53,746 nucleotides of DNA, from the NCBI GenBank assembly GCA_019634345.1, contig JAHQVL010000297.1, positions 1-53,746 of the forward strand. Direction: 5' to 3'. Below are positions 16,710-25,074 of this stretch, in pieces. The position numbers and the translations under genes are program-made. Position 1 is the stretch's first letter. Each line of letters opens with the position of its first letter. The notes under the pieces were generated by a model. The model saw nothing but the letters and a program-made list of their open reading frames with translations. It was not told the DNA's origin and did not search any database. This stretch comes from Rhodothermaceae bacterium. GTDB taxonomy: Bacteria; Bacteroidota; Rhodothermia; Rhodothermales; JAHQVL01.

Positions 16710-18366
16710 CCATTATTTCTTCTTGCGTGACAGTAGTTAACGGGAGGCGTATGTGGAAGGTGGTCCCTACTCCTTCTTGTGTCTCAAATGTGATTGAGCC
16801 TCCATGCTTATTCACGACCACGTTGTAGGCTATCGAAAGCCCCTGCCCGGTCCCCTTTCCTACTTCTTTCGTAGTATAAAAAGGATCGAATATTTTACCC
16901 TGCGCCTCTTCTGGAATCCCTGTCCCCGTATCCGATATGGCCACCTCAACGTGATCTTCAACCACAGATGTTTTGATTGTAATGGTCCCTTGGCCTTTAT
17001 CTCCGTCTTTTTGTGCGGATTCTATCGCATGGGCCGCATTGATAATGATATTCAAAAAGACTTGATTCAACTCCATTTCGTGGCATAATACCTTCGGAAT
17101 TGAATCATTAAGCTGGTTATCGATATCAGCCACGTACTTCCATTCATTTCGAGCAACCGTAAGGGTGTTAGAAATCGACGCATTGATATCTGTCAACTGC
17201 ATCTCTGTACTTCCTGGATGAGAAAACTGCTTCATCCCGCTTACGATAGAGGCAACCTGGTCTATTCCTCCAATCGTCTCTTCAATAGCAAAGGGGATTT
17301 CCTTTCGCATATAGCCAATCTTAGCCTTTTTCATGGTTTCCTCCACTTGCATAACAAGTTCCATGACCGCCCCCCCTTCCTTGAACCCGTTGACCAACTC
17401 TTCGCTTTTGTTTAAGACAGAATCAAAACGTTTGAATGCTACTTCTAAGAAGCGTGTATTGTCACTGATGAACTGGATCGGTGTATTGATTTCATGAGCG
17501 ATTCCAGCGGCCAATTGCCCGAGAGACTCCAATTTCTGAGCCTGGACGAGCTGAAGTTCGAGTTCTTTTCTTCGGGTTACATCCCTGGCAATGAATAAGT
17601 AGCCAGAGACGGTATCAACACCGCCTAGCACCTTGCTGACCACGATACTCAAATAACCCGTTTTGCCGTCCGACCTGGAGTAGCTGATGTCATCGAGGTT
17701 AAGGCTATCTTTCTCGCCCAATTCTTCAACGATTTCTTGTAATGGACTAAGCGACCAATTTATCGTGCTGTTGTCTAAATGCCGGCCGATGGTCTTGCCT
17801 TCTATCAACGTCAACAGCTCTCTTGCCGCGGCATTTAGCCGAGTAACCTCCCCTCGTTCATTCACACCGATCAGAATGGAGGAGATGGATGACAGCAATC
17901 GCTCGGTTTCTCCATGAGACTTCTCGATTTCTCTTTTTGCCAGTTCTAGAGCAGTAATGTCAGAGAGGTACACATTGATAAAGTCAAATTTAGAGACGCC
18001 GTTAAATACAAATTGATAGTGAGCACTCCCAATCTGCTGGTTAATCACATTTACCTTATTCTCATCAATCAATGCTTCCAAATTGAATATATGAGTAAAC
18101 GGAAAAAGCTCTATCAAAGTGATATCGACCTCCTCTTCTTTCAAACCTAAGAGGGTCCGAGCTGCAGGATTGGCAAGGACCAGCCTTCCGTTTTTATCAA
18201 AACGTAATTCGGGATGAGGGCTCAGTTCAGGGAAAAGAGCAATCTCGGCCGTTTTTTTATTGGCTACAAATAACTCCCTGCTTTTGGCCTCAAGCAATCG
18301 CTCAGCTTCTTTCCGAGCTTCTCTTTCCCTCTGGATTTTCCTTTTTAAAACCTCAGGGTCAATCAT
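16687..18366 (-). CDS. cytosolic PAS-domain histidine kinase linked to H-NOX
   Basis: 559 residues with no transmembrane helix. Residues 1-40 form a charged coiled coil (IQREREARKEAERLLEAKSRELF), a pattern seen on kinases and cyclases that partner with soluble sensors. Two PAS-like regions follow (about 45-145 and 155-270). The dimerisation box has His291 in GIAHEINTP, and the ATPase domain has an N-box [22 protein letters not shown] and [15 protein letters not shown]. It begins 5 nt after the H-NOX stop, so it is probably the kinase whose activity H-NOX controls in response to NO. Its core is strikingly like that of the membrane kinase at 34193-36160. Confidence 0.92.
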   Translation of the reverse strand: MIDPEVLKRKIQREREARKEAERLLEAKSRELFVANKKTAEIALFPELSPHPELRFDKNGRLVLANPAARTLLGLKEEEVDITLIELFPFTHIFNLEALIDENKVNVINQQIGSAHYQFVFNGVSKFDFINVYLSDITALELAKREIEKSHGETERLLSSISSILIGVNERGEVTRLNAAARELLTLIEGKTIGRHLDNSTINWSLSPLQEIVEELGEKDSLNLDDISYSRSDGKTGYLSIVVSKVLGGVDTVSGYLFIARDVTRRKELELQLVQAQKLESLGQLAAGIAHEINTPIQFISDNTRFLEVAFKRFDSVLNKSEELVNGFKEGGAVMELVMQVEETMKKAKIGYMRKEIPFAIEETIGGIDQVASIVSGMKQFSHPGSTEMQLTDINASISNTLTVARNEWKYVADIDNQLNDSIPKVLCHEMELNQVFLNIIINAAHAIESAQKDGDKGQGTITIKTSVVEDHVEVAISDTGTGIPEEAQGKIFDPFYTTKEVGKGTGQGLSIAYNVVVNKHGGSITFETQEGVGTTFHIRLPLTTVTQEEIMDELYTAS

Positions 18367-18371
18367 AACGA

Positions 18372-18917
18372 TTAGTTCTTTTTGGTCAGAAGGAAATGGA
18401 CTTCTTTCCCTGCTCCATCCGAGAGATCGGTCATTTCAATGTCGATATCTTCTTCAAAATGGGTGGTACATCCGATGATGAGCCCTTTTGCAAACGCACC
18501 AAATCCTCTGGGTGACGTGTACTTCATCAACAACTGATTTTCACTGATCTCTTCATAGTCAAACTTTGGCAATTCAGCTTCTGGATAAAGCTTCTTCACT
18601 TCGATATGGATATAATTATCCACCTGCTTGAGCATCTCGAACGAGCTCCCAACATTTTCAAAAAACACCCCATACCCTTGAGCAAACTTTGTGAAAAGCA
18701 GTTCGCCGTAGGCTTGCAATAAAGAGGGTATACCAATACCAGTTAGTTTGCTCAGCTGCGTCACCATCTCAACCATCTCCATATGGTCATAGGTGCCAAC
18801 CGTTGTATAAACGCCATTGCTCTCTAGATTAGAAGAGCTGATCATTTCATCGGCTATTTCTAGCGAGAAGGAATCTTCGACCATCTCTAAAAACTCGGTA
18901 AATACGACTCCTTTCAT
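18372..18917 (-). CDS. H-NOX (HNOB) haem nitric-oxide sensor
   Basis: 181 residues from the ATG at 18917 (AGAGG ribosome-binding sequence nearby); a longer frame to 19010 would overlap the receiver gene and has no homology, so it is rejected. It matches the H-NOX family along its length: MKGVVFTEFLEMVED at the start, proximal haem ligand His104 (NYIHIEVKKLYPEAELPKF), and the Y-x-S-x-R haem-propionate motif at Tyr133, Ser135 and Arg137. All residues expected for haem binding are kept. H-NOX proteins bind NO at femto- to nanomolar levels and regulate a partner kinase or cyclase. The partner here is the kinase encoded 5 nt downstream. Confidence 0.93.
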   Translation of the reverse strand: MKGVVFTEFLEMVEDSFSLEIADEMISSSNLESNGVYTTVGTYDHMEMVEMVTQLSKLTGIGIPSLLQAYGELLFTKFAQGYGVFFENVGSSFEMLKQVDNYIHIEVKKLYPEAELPKFDYEEISENQLLMKYTSPRGFGAFAKGLIIGCTTHFEEDIDIEMTDLSDGAGKEVHFLLTKKN

Positions 18918-18951
18918 GGGATGTACCTCTTTACTTTTTATTATTTCGAAG

Positions 18952-19317
18952 TCATGTGATTTTGGTCGACAAAGAAAATTGAATCGCAGATTCCAGGAAT
19001 TCAGGCTCAAACGGCTTTGACAGCGCGCATATTGCCCCGAATTTCAACCCGGTCTCTACATACAGATCTTCTGCACCAGATATCACAATCATTGGTATGT
19101 TTTTATCGATCTCTCGAACTGCACGTATCGTTTCTAGCCCCTCCATCTCTGGCATATATACATCGGTTATGATCAAGTCAGGTTTAAACGACTTAAATAA
19201 CCGCAAGCCATCCAATCCATTTTCTGCGGTACACACCGTATGGTCCCTCAGCTCTAAAAACCGACGGATGGATTCAGTGACTTCCTTTGCATCATCTATA
19301 ACCAAGATTTTGGCCAT
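18952..19317 (-). CDS. stand-alone receiver domain (CheY-like)
   Basis: 121 residues, a single receiver domain. The acidic pair is in VIDDAK, the phosphoacceptor is Asp52 (LIITDVYMPEMEG), with the conserved Ser in VISGAED and Lys in LSKPFEP. There is no output domain. It is the first gene of the operon, 34 nt before H-NOX. It may act as a phosphate sink or shuttle between the kinase and the two other receivers, or regulate the kinase directly. Confidence 0.9.
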   Translation of the reverse strand: MAKILVIDDAKEVTESIRRFLELRDHTVCTAENGLDGLRLFKSFKPDLIITDVYMPEMEGLETIRAVREIDKNIPMIVISGAEDLYVETGLKFGAICALSKPFEPEFLESAIQFSLSTKIT

Positions 19318-19617
19318 ATACGCATTGTGTTAGGGTAGAAAGAACGTACTTGCTGTATCTCTACAGCTCACAATAGGCAGTATCGTCAAAGAGGGGGATT
19401 TCTTAAGTGGAGGTGGGATCAGGTGGTATTACGTGGACATCAACAGACCCTTATCTGTGTTTCCAGATCCAGTTAGTTTGAGGTGTTTAAGTAGAACGTT
19501 GGCTCTTGTCCTCTCAGCTTCGCAGGGGATCTATGCCTGCACGAAGTATAAGTGCATATGCAGGGCATAGATCCCTCAGTAAAAGGATAAACACTGTTTG
19601 TGGTAATGCAAGAAGCT
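19318..19617. other. intergenic region between the H-NOX operon and an SDR gene
   Basis: It carries the upstream region of the H-NOX operon. A TTGACG hexamer (minus strand, 19384-19389) could be a -35 box, but the -10 at 17 nt spacing is poor. It also holds the long hairpin at 19524-19576. No gene is seen. Confidence 0.4.
19524..19576. repeat. long imperfect inverted repeat
   Basis: Arms of 18 nt (19524-19541 and 19559-19576) pair as GGGATCTATGCC plus TGCA with a single bulged base, around a 17-nt loop. It lies 42 nt past the SDR stop on the minus strand but lacks a T-run on either side, so it is not a standard terminator. It could be an RNA 3'-end structure, a recombination or protein-binding site, or a repeat element present elsewhere in the genome. 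Confidence 0.6.
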
Positions 19618-20595
19618 CTATACCGCTTTCAGGAGCGCCTCACTGATTTCCCATAGACGCTCGGCGGACTCGTCATCACACCCATGGTGTTCAACACCGG
19701 AATAGCGAGCCATCGGGCTTTCGGGATCGGTGGGCGCTGCTACATTGCAGTCCTCGCAATAGACACCGGCTTTGTTTTCGAGCAACTCAGACGTAGCTGC
19801 CCACAAAGTGGTAGAGCATCCCTGTTCCGGGGTTTTGAAGCCCTGCTTGGCAAGTTCAGTGGGGCTGCCGTCTTCATTAATCCAGCCTAGTTCCACCATT
19901 TCTTCCTTCGGCAAGTGCCGTTGAAGCGGGGTAAATATGCCGCCAGGATGCACAGAGAACGCAAGGCCGCCTGCGTTCTTGAGTCTTCGAGAAAGGGCAT
20001 TGGCAAACAACGCATTGGCCGTCTTAGATTGACCGTACGCTATCCATTTGTTGTACTCGTCTGATTCGAATTGAATATCGTCCCAACGAATAGGACTTAA
20101 CTTATGCCCCGTAGAGGTGAGGCAGACCACTCGGGCACTGGTGCTGTTCTTGAGTAATGGCATCAAGGCATTGGTTAGTGCAAAATGCCCCATGTGATTG
20201 ACGCCGAACTGGGATTCCCATCCCGGCCCGACGCGTGTTTGAGGAGTAGCCATAATCCCTGCATTGTTGATCAACAAATCCAGCTTCGACAATGCCTTGC
20301 CCATGTTATCGGCAAATGCGTGTACAGAAGGGATGTTGCTCAAATCCATGAGTGCCGTTTCAACGTCGCCTTCAATGTCCTTTAGATTGTCCTCCGCTTT
20401 CTGTTTGGAACGGACAGGTACAATCACCTTCACTCCTTTTGCTGCCAGAGCACGTGTTGTTTCCAATCCGATGCCGCTATAACCGCCTGTTACTATTGCC
20501 ACTTTTCCACTCAAGTCATGAGGGGTCAATACCTCCTCCCCTGTGCTCATTCGATGGAATGCCGATTCGACAGGTACTTGATCCGATTTTGCCAT
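19618..20595 (-). CDS. SDR-family oxidoreductase (retinol-dehydrogenase-like)
   Basis: A 325-residue short-chain dehydrogenase/reductase, longer than classical members. The nucleotide motif TGGYSGIG lies at 36-43, then LLINNAGIM, the active-site Ser in LTSTGHK, and the Tyr/Lys pair in YGQSK. An N-terminal extension of about 27 residues and a cysteine-containing C-terminal region (YCEDCNVAAP) resemble the WW-oxidoreductase/retinol dehydrogenase-like subgroup widely found in bacteria. It is a single gene, transcribed away from the GWxTD gene. Substrate unknown. Confidence 0.88.
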   Translation of the reverse strand: MAKSDQVPVESAFHRMSTGEEVLTPHDLSGKVAIVTGGYSGIGLETTRALAAKGVKVIVPVRSKQKAEDNLKDIEGDVETALMDLSNIPSVHAFADNMGKALSKLDLLINNAGIMATPQTRVGPGWESQFGVNHMGHFALTNALMPLLKNSTSARVVCLTSTGHKLSPIRWDDIQFESDEYNKWIAYGQSKTANALFANALSRRLKNAGGLAFSVHPGGIFTPLQRHLPKEEMVELGWINEDGSPTELAKQGFKTPEQGCSTTLWAATSELLENKAGVYCEDCNVAAPTDPESPMARYSGVEHHGCDDESAERLWEISEALLKAV

Positions 20596-20747
20596 ATGTA
20601 TCTTTGTGCGTTTTTCAGGCCACTAACTCTATGCCTGGGACTTATTGATTTCTAGATGGGTAGTGTTTTAATCTCACTAATCAGCAAATCAGATGCATGT
20701 TTCCTTAGATAAGAGATTTCTTTTTTATGTGAGAAACACCATGTAAA

Positions 20748-23700
20748 CTACTCCACATCTGACATAATAAATCGTACCGTCCGTTCGACCTGTTGCTGAC
20801 TCACCTCATCTGTGATGCGGAGACTAATATCTAGAGGACCTTCGGCATTAGACGCGCTCAGATCAATGGCGATGAATTCCCGAGCAGTACGGGTCGTAGA
20901 GGTGTAAGAAGTGGACGCGGATGTCGTTTGCCGGTCTCTGCGGCGATTACCACTGCGGGTTACTTCGTATTCTACTGTGAAATGGGCCAGGTTATCGTCT
21001 CCATAAAAAAGTTCATAGACTTCAAAATAGAGGCCCAACGGAGTCTCTGTTGTGATGGTAGTGAAGGGATACGCAGGTGGCACATTGTCCTCGCCTTCTT
21101 CGAAATATACAAAGAGGTCATCGTTACCCAGGTACACAGGCTTGGGGTCACTCATCTCGAGCACGCCAGCTTCGCTGGAGAGAGGCCGAAGATCACTCAG
21201 GTGCTGTACACCCACCTTCAATTCATCGAGTAACTCTATATCGCCTGTTTCGGTGCGCTGAAAACTGTACTGATTCCATTGTAGGCTTAACCGGGGCAAA
21301 ACATCATCCAGCTCTACATGAATCGACTGGATTGGTGCTGCAGCCCCTTGTTCGAGGTTCGATGCCAGATAGGTGAGTTGCGAGCCAGAATCCCGGGAAT
21401 AGTCGGAGTCCTGCTCGACGACAGAAAAGTTCACCAGATAGCGATCCATGGGCACGTTATCTGTCAATCCGAGTTGCCCGCGCATCTCATTTGTCAGAGA
21501 TAGCGTACCCGGCACATGACTCCAAAACAGTTCAAGGTGTGTTACCCCTGTACTATCCAGGAAACGAGCCGGCCGCATCGGAACAGAGAGAGGAATGACT
21601 CGATCCATCACAGAGGACGTCTGACGGGGGGATTGCTCGTCTCGCTCTATTCGAGCTTGATGTGCCCGGCTGACAAACTGACTCGACATCCCTTGCACGT
21701 AGGACGTCGCCGACATCCCCCCAGCACTCGATGCAAGGTCGGTCTGGCTTTCTGCCAGATCGAGCCCACTCGTTGCTCGGACATCTGCTTCGTAGTTCTC
21801 CAACTGTTCTACTTGCTCTTCATAGGCCGGATGGTACAACGCGAGGTTTCTGTATATCTTCTGATAGGCCGCTACAAGGGCGCGTGCATACGCTTCGTCC
21901 ACCCGATTGATCGGTGCGTTGCCCGCAGCAACTTGCCGGTTTCCGATTCGTTTTGAGGCACTCCGTAGATCATCGGGTATGAGATCTTCAGGGGAGCTGA
22001 TGCGATATCGTCCGCCTGTGAGCAGGAATAAATATCGGAGCCTGTCATCCAGGTGGCGATAGCTCCAGAATTCATTTAATGGGATAATCAGCGGCCCAGG
22101 CAAAGGGACCGCGAATTGCTGAAGAACCCTTCGGGATTCTATTAAGTCGGTCTCAACTATTGATCGGACGCGTGGTGACCCATATTGGACAAATACATGC
22201 CCTCGATCATCGAAGCCAGCGGTTGATCGATCATACGTAAACTGATCGATTGCAGTACCTACTCGAAGGAGGTGCTCTATAACACGCTCGTTGGTTATTG
22301 TGGCAGGCAAAGGATCTTGAGACCGCCACCACGCAGCAAGTGTTACCCCGGCATGCGATTCAATAGGGACACGTTTTTCACGAAATTGAAAAGGACTGGT
22401 CAGGATGGTTTCCTTCAGTGAATCGGGGACCAAGAAGATCATCTGCGCAAGATGTTTATGAATCACGTCCTGGACATCTGCTTGATGAGGGGCGTCAGCC
22501 TCTTCCAGAATGGTAAGATAGGCCTCGCTTGCTTTTTCAATGGCTTCCTCAGTTGTGTCCGCCTGAAGAGTATGAACGACCTTAGTTATCAGTGAGTCAG
22601 CTTTTAAGACATCGAAGGTAAGCGTTACACTATCGGCTGGTACTTGAGAGAAGAGTACCGAGCCGCCTGGTGTATATTCAATCGGGAGCATTTCTGCTAC
22701 ACGCTCAAAGAACCAGTATCCAAGTTTGGTGATTCCAAACGGTTGATTCAGCCGGCCATCTGTTGTTATGGTTACAGGCCCCCGGGTCAGTGTAAGCCAG
22801 GATGTTTGTTGATACTCATCGTCGGTCAATTTCCAACCGGCCACCAGATCTTTAAAATCCAGGTACTGGCCTTCAGGGAGTTCTTTAATGTTAATCACTT
22901 TCAGATAGCCATCGAAATCCAGGTTCCGTTCAAAGGGCAGGCTCGAGCGAGAGAGAATATCCTCCGGCTCGACCTCTTTTACCCGGCTTGATGGGCGTGA
23001 ACCGGGCACCCCGGAATAGTCGGTTCTGTTTTCCTCTTCCGTTACCAGCATGTATCCTTCTTCATACAACCGATCGCTTGATAATGCGGCAAGGAAATGA
23101 CGTTGAGATCCTCGGTAGGCGTTTTCCCTATTCCGCCTCCATCTACGTTCCTGCCTCTCACTCTCAGGAGTTAGTTCAGTAAAACGCGTTTGCCCTCCGT
23201 ATCGAATCCGTGTATTGCGGCTCGTTTCTCTCACTTCAAACGATTCCAACAAGAACCGTAGCTCGTATCCAAGAGCTACATTCTCGATGATTAATTCGTC
23301 CGTTGCTGTAGCCTTAAAAAGCCCCTGACGGTTGTCGCGTTCAAAAGTGAGCACTTCCGGATTTAATATGGTACACTGGCTGGCATAGGGGGATACGCCA
23401 AAAAAGAACGTGAGGAATTTATCGAAATCAGCAGCACGCCTTCGTTCATCCCGTTTACTGGCTCGCTCTGCCGTTACTTCAATCCCGTCCGTCTCGTAGA
23501 CAATAGGCGTTAAAAGGATGACGAGGGACTGATTCCCATTCTCAGTAACTCGAAGTTCTTTCGTAAACGGTGTGTAACCCAATACAGAAGCAGCAACGGT
23601 GTGCGTTCCCAGGGGGATACCGGTTATACTATACACGCCGGCGCGATCCGTCGTTGTGCCCAGCATGGTGTTTGAGATAAACACGTGTGCCCCTTCGATT

Positions 23701-23846
23701 GGCGCTCCTGTTTCTTCGTCGAGGAGTGTGCCACTCATGGAGAATTGTTGTGCCAGGATTGGGTTCACCCAACAAACAAGCAAGAGGAGAAGTGTAGAAC
23801 CTAGTCTTAAGCTGTATCCTTGTTGTCTGGGGCAAGAGATGCGCAT
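20748..23846 (-). CDS. GWxTD-domain protein with carboxypeptidase-regulatory N-terminus
   Basis: 1032 residues from the ATG at 23846 (an in-frame TTG four codons upstream is less likely). A signal peptide ends near ILAQQ. Residues about 37-115 form a carboxypeptidase-regulatory-like beta domain (GTLLDEETGAPIEGAHVFI ... TVAASVLGY). The middle has a DUF5686-like flavour without a firm match. Around 520-620 is the GWxTD signature region FDDRGHVFVQYGSPRVR and NEFWSYRHLDDRLRYLFLL. The C-terminal part is beta-rich. GWxTD proteins are exported proteins of unknown function, frequent in Bacteroidota and Acidobacteria. It appears monocistronic. Confidence 0.75.
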   Translation of the reverse strand: MRISCPRQQGYSLRLGSTLLLLLVCWVNPILAQQFSMSGTLLDEETGAPIEGAHVFISNTMLGTTTDRAGVYSITGIPLGTHTVAASVLGYTPFTKELRVTENGNQSLVILLTPIVYETDGIEVTAERASKRDERRRAADFDKFLTFFFGVSPYASQCTILNPEVLTFERDNRQGLFKATATDELIIENVALGYELRFLLESFEVRETSRNTRIRYGGQTRFTELTPESERQERRWRRNRENAYRGSQRHFLAALSSDRLYEEGYMLVTEEENRTDYSGVPGSRPSSRVKEVEPEDILSRSSLPFERNLDFDGYLKVINIKELPEGQYLDFKDLVAGWKLTDDEYQQTSWLTLTRGPVTITTDGRLNQPFGITKLGYWFFERVAEMLPIEYTPGGSVLFSQVPADSVTLTFDVLKADSLITKVVHTLQADTTEEAIEKASEAYLTILEEADAPHQADVQDVIHKHLAQMIFLVPDSLKETILTSPFQFREKRVPIESHAGVTLAAWWRSQDPLPATITNERVIEHLLRVGTAIDQFTYDRSTAGFDDRGHVFVQYGSPRVRSIVETDLIESRRVLQQFAVPLPGPLIIPLNEFWSYRHLDDRLRYLFLLTGGRYRISSPEDLIPDDLRSASKRIGNRQVAAGNAPINRVDEAYARALVAAYQKIYRNLALYHPAYEEQVEQLENYEADVRATSGLDLAESQTDLASSAGGMSATSYVQGMSSQFVSRAHQARIERDEQSPRQTSSVMDRVIPLSVPMRPARFLDSTGVTHLELFWSHVPGTLSLTNEMRGQLGLTDNVPMDRYLVNFSVVEQDSDYSRDSGSQLTYLASNLEQGAAAPIQSIHVELDDVLPRLSLQWNQYSFQRTETGDIELLDELKVGVQHLSDLRPLSSEAGVLEMSDPKPVYLGNDDLFVYFEEGEDNVPPAYPFTTITTETPLGLYFEVYELFYGDDNLAHFTVEYEVTRSGNRRRDRQTTSASTSYTSTTRTAREFIAIDLSASNAEGPLDISLRITDEVSQQQVERTVRFIMSDVE

Positions 23847-24128
23847 TGGGGCATCCAATTTTAATAAAAAGTAAAAACGGGTGCTGAAAGATAAACTAGA
23901 ATCAATTCATTTACGAGCCTCCTGGAAGCCCCCCCTTCAGTCTAAAAGAGAAATAGTAAATCAAGCTCCTCGTAGCAATCATTGCCTGGAAAAAGTGGTA
24001 GACCGATCGCCTCCAAGGGTACTTAGTCCATGGGAGCCTGAAGAAAGGGGTAATAGCTCAGGTAATTTTGCTTTATTATGAATCAGTTTCTTGTACGTCA
24101 AAATAAAAATTAGAACTTCCATACTACC

Positions 24129-24836
24129 ATGGCTGCACCTAAAAAACCACAAGACAAGCAAAAGGCTAGCGATTCTGGAAAGTACGTCTACGGTGTATTT
24201 TCTGCACATGTAACCGCCAATGTTGATCCTAAACATCTAGGGCGAATCAAGATTAAACTCCCTTGGCCGTTGGATTCTCGAAAAAATTCTCATGAAGCAT
24301 GGGCACGCTTAACAACATTTATGGCTGGAGCTAATAGGGGAAGCTGGTTTATACCAGAAGTGGGTGATGAAGTACTAATTGCATTTGAAGCTGGAGACCC
24401 ACAACAGCCTTATGTTCTTGGGTCAATGTGGAATGGGTCAGCTAAAACACCTGAGACAATGGATAAATCTGGTAATAATTCCACCAAATCGATTCGATCC
24501 AGAAATGGTGTCAAAATCACACTTGAGGATACAAATGGTCAAGAATCGATCACCCTTGAAACACCTGGAGGCCAGCAATTTTCACTTAAAGATGGACCGG
24601 GACACATAGAAATGACTGATTCGAATGGAAACTCAGTTAGCCTTGAACCAAGTGGAATTACAATAACAACTTCCACCAGAGTAACCGTAAATGCAGCAGT
24701 CGTTGAGATTGATTCAGGAATGGTTAACATTAACGCCGGAATATCCAAGTTCAGTGGCGTCGTTCAGGCAGATACAGTTATTACAAATAGCGTTATCAGT
24801 AACTCATACACACCTGGAGTAGGCAATCTATGGTAA
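24129..24836 (+). CDS. orphan contractile-injection/phage baseplate spike protein (gp5/VgrG OB-fold)
   Basis: 235 residues. About 18-110 is the Phage_base_V/gp5 OB-fold: VYGVFSAHVTANVDPKHLGRIKIKLPW, then RGSWFIPEVGDEVLIAFEAGDPQQPYVLGSMWNG, which is the family signature. The rest is a repetitive beta-helix needle typical of tail spikes (NGVKITLEDTNGQESITLETPGGQQFSLKDG...). No gp27-like domain is present, which differs from full VgrG or Afp8 proteins. No sheath, tube, baseplate or AAA+ gene lies nearby, so the gene is an orphan. By eye it is more A/T-rich than its neighbours, hinting at transfer. Three hairpins follow it. Confidence 0.85.
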   Translation: MAAPKKPQDKQKASDSGKYVYGVFSAHVTANVDPKHLGRIKIKLPWPLDSRKNSHEAWARLTTFMAGANRGSWFIPEVGDEVLIAFEAGDPQQPYVLGSMWNGSAKTPETMDKSGNNSTKSIRSRNGVKITLEDTNGQESITLETPGGQQFSLKDGPGHIEMTDSNGNSVSLEPSGITITTSTRVTVNAAVVEIDSGMVNINAGISKFSGVVQADTVITNSVISNSYTPGVGNLW

Positions 24837-24870
24837 TTCATCAAAGCAAAATGGAAGTTGCGGTTCGAAC

Positions 24871-24905
24871 ACCGGGACAAGCGTTTAGGAAACGCTGACA
24901 CCGGT
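24871..24905 (+). terminator. hairpin after the spike gene
   Basis: The inner perfect stem AGCGTTT/AAACGCT has a 3-nt loop, flanked by a symmetric gaca/gaca internal loop and an outer ACCGG/CCGGT stem, followed by TTTACT. It lies 35 nt after the spike stop and is probably a terminator or 3'-end stabiliser. Confidence 0.5.
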
Positions 24906-24921
24906 TTACTAACTGATCGTC

Positions 24922-24944
24922 CCCCAACGGGTTGCAGGGGTTTT
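24922..24944 (+). terminator. second hairpin with T-run after the spike gene
   Basis: CCCC pairs with GGGG around an 11-nt loop and is followed directly by TTTTAAAA. The stem is short but GC-only. It looks like a backup terminator in tandem with the preceding hairpin. Confidence 0.45.
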
Positions 24945-25018
24945 AAAAGCACTGGTACAGTATTGCTACAGTGGCAGTCCGGACATTGCAGGACATAAGG
25001 AAATATAGGTGGTAAACG

Positions 25019-25056
25019 AAAAGCCCCGAAGATCAAACGAGACCTCCGGGGCTTTT
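25019..25056. terminator. bidirectional intrinsic terminator
   Basis: AAAAGCCCCG and CGGGGCTTTT form a perfect 10-bp stem, with A- and T-runs on both flanks, around an 18-nt loop. It sits between the convergent spike and lyase-like genes, 18 nt past the latter's stop, and can end transcription in both directions. Confidence 0.85.
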
Positions 25057-25074
25057 CATCTGATCGGCTTAGTT

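Noticed and set aside
18918-19010. Longer N-terminus for the H-NOX protein
   Set aside because: H-NOX proteins begin at MKG, and the extension overlaps the receiver gene.
19524-19576. Integron attC site
   Set aside because: No GTTRRRY core sites or integrase are present; the arms pair almost fully with one bulge and a simple loop.
24129-24836. Part of a prophage
   Set aside because: No integrase, capsid, terminase or other tail genes surround it; flanking genes are ordinary chromosomal ones.
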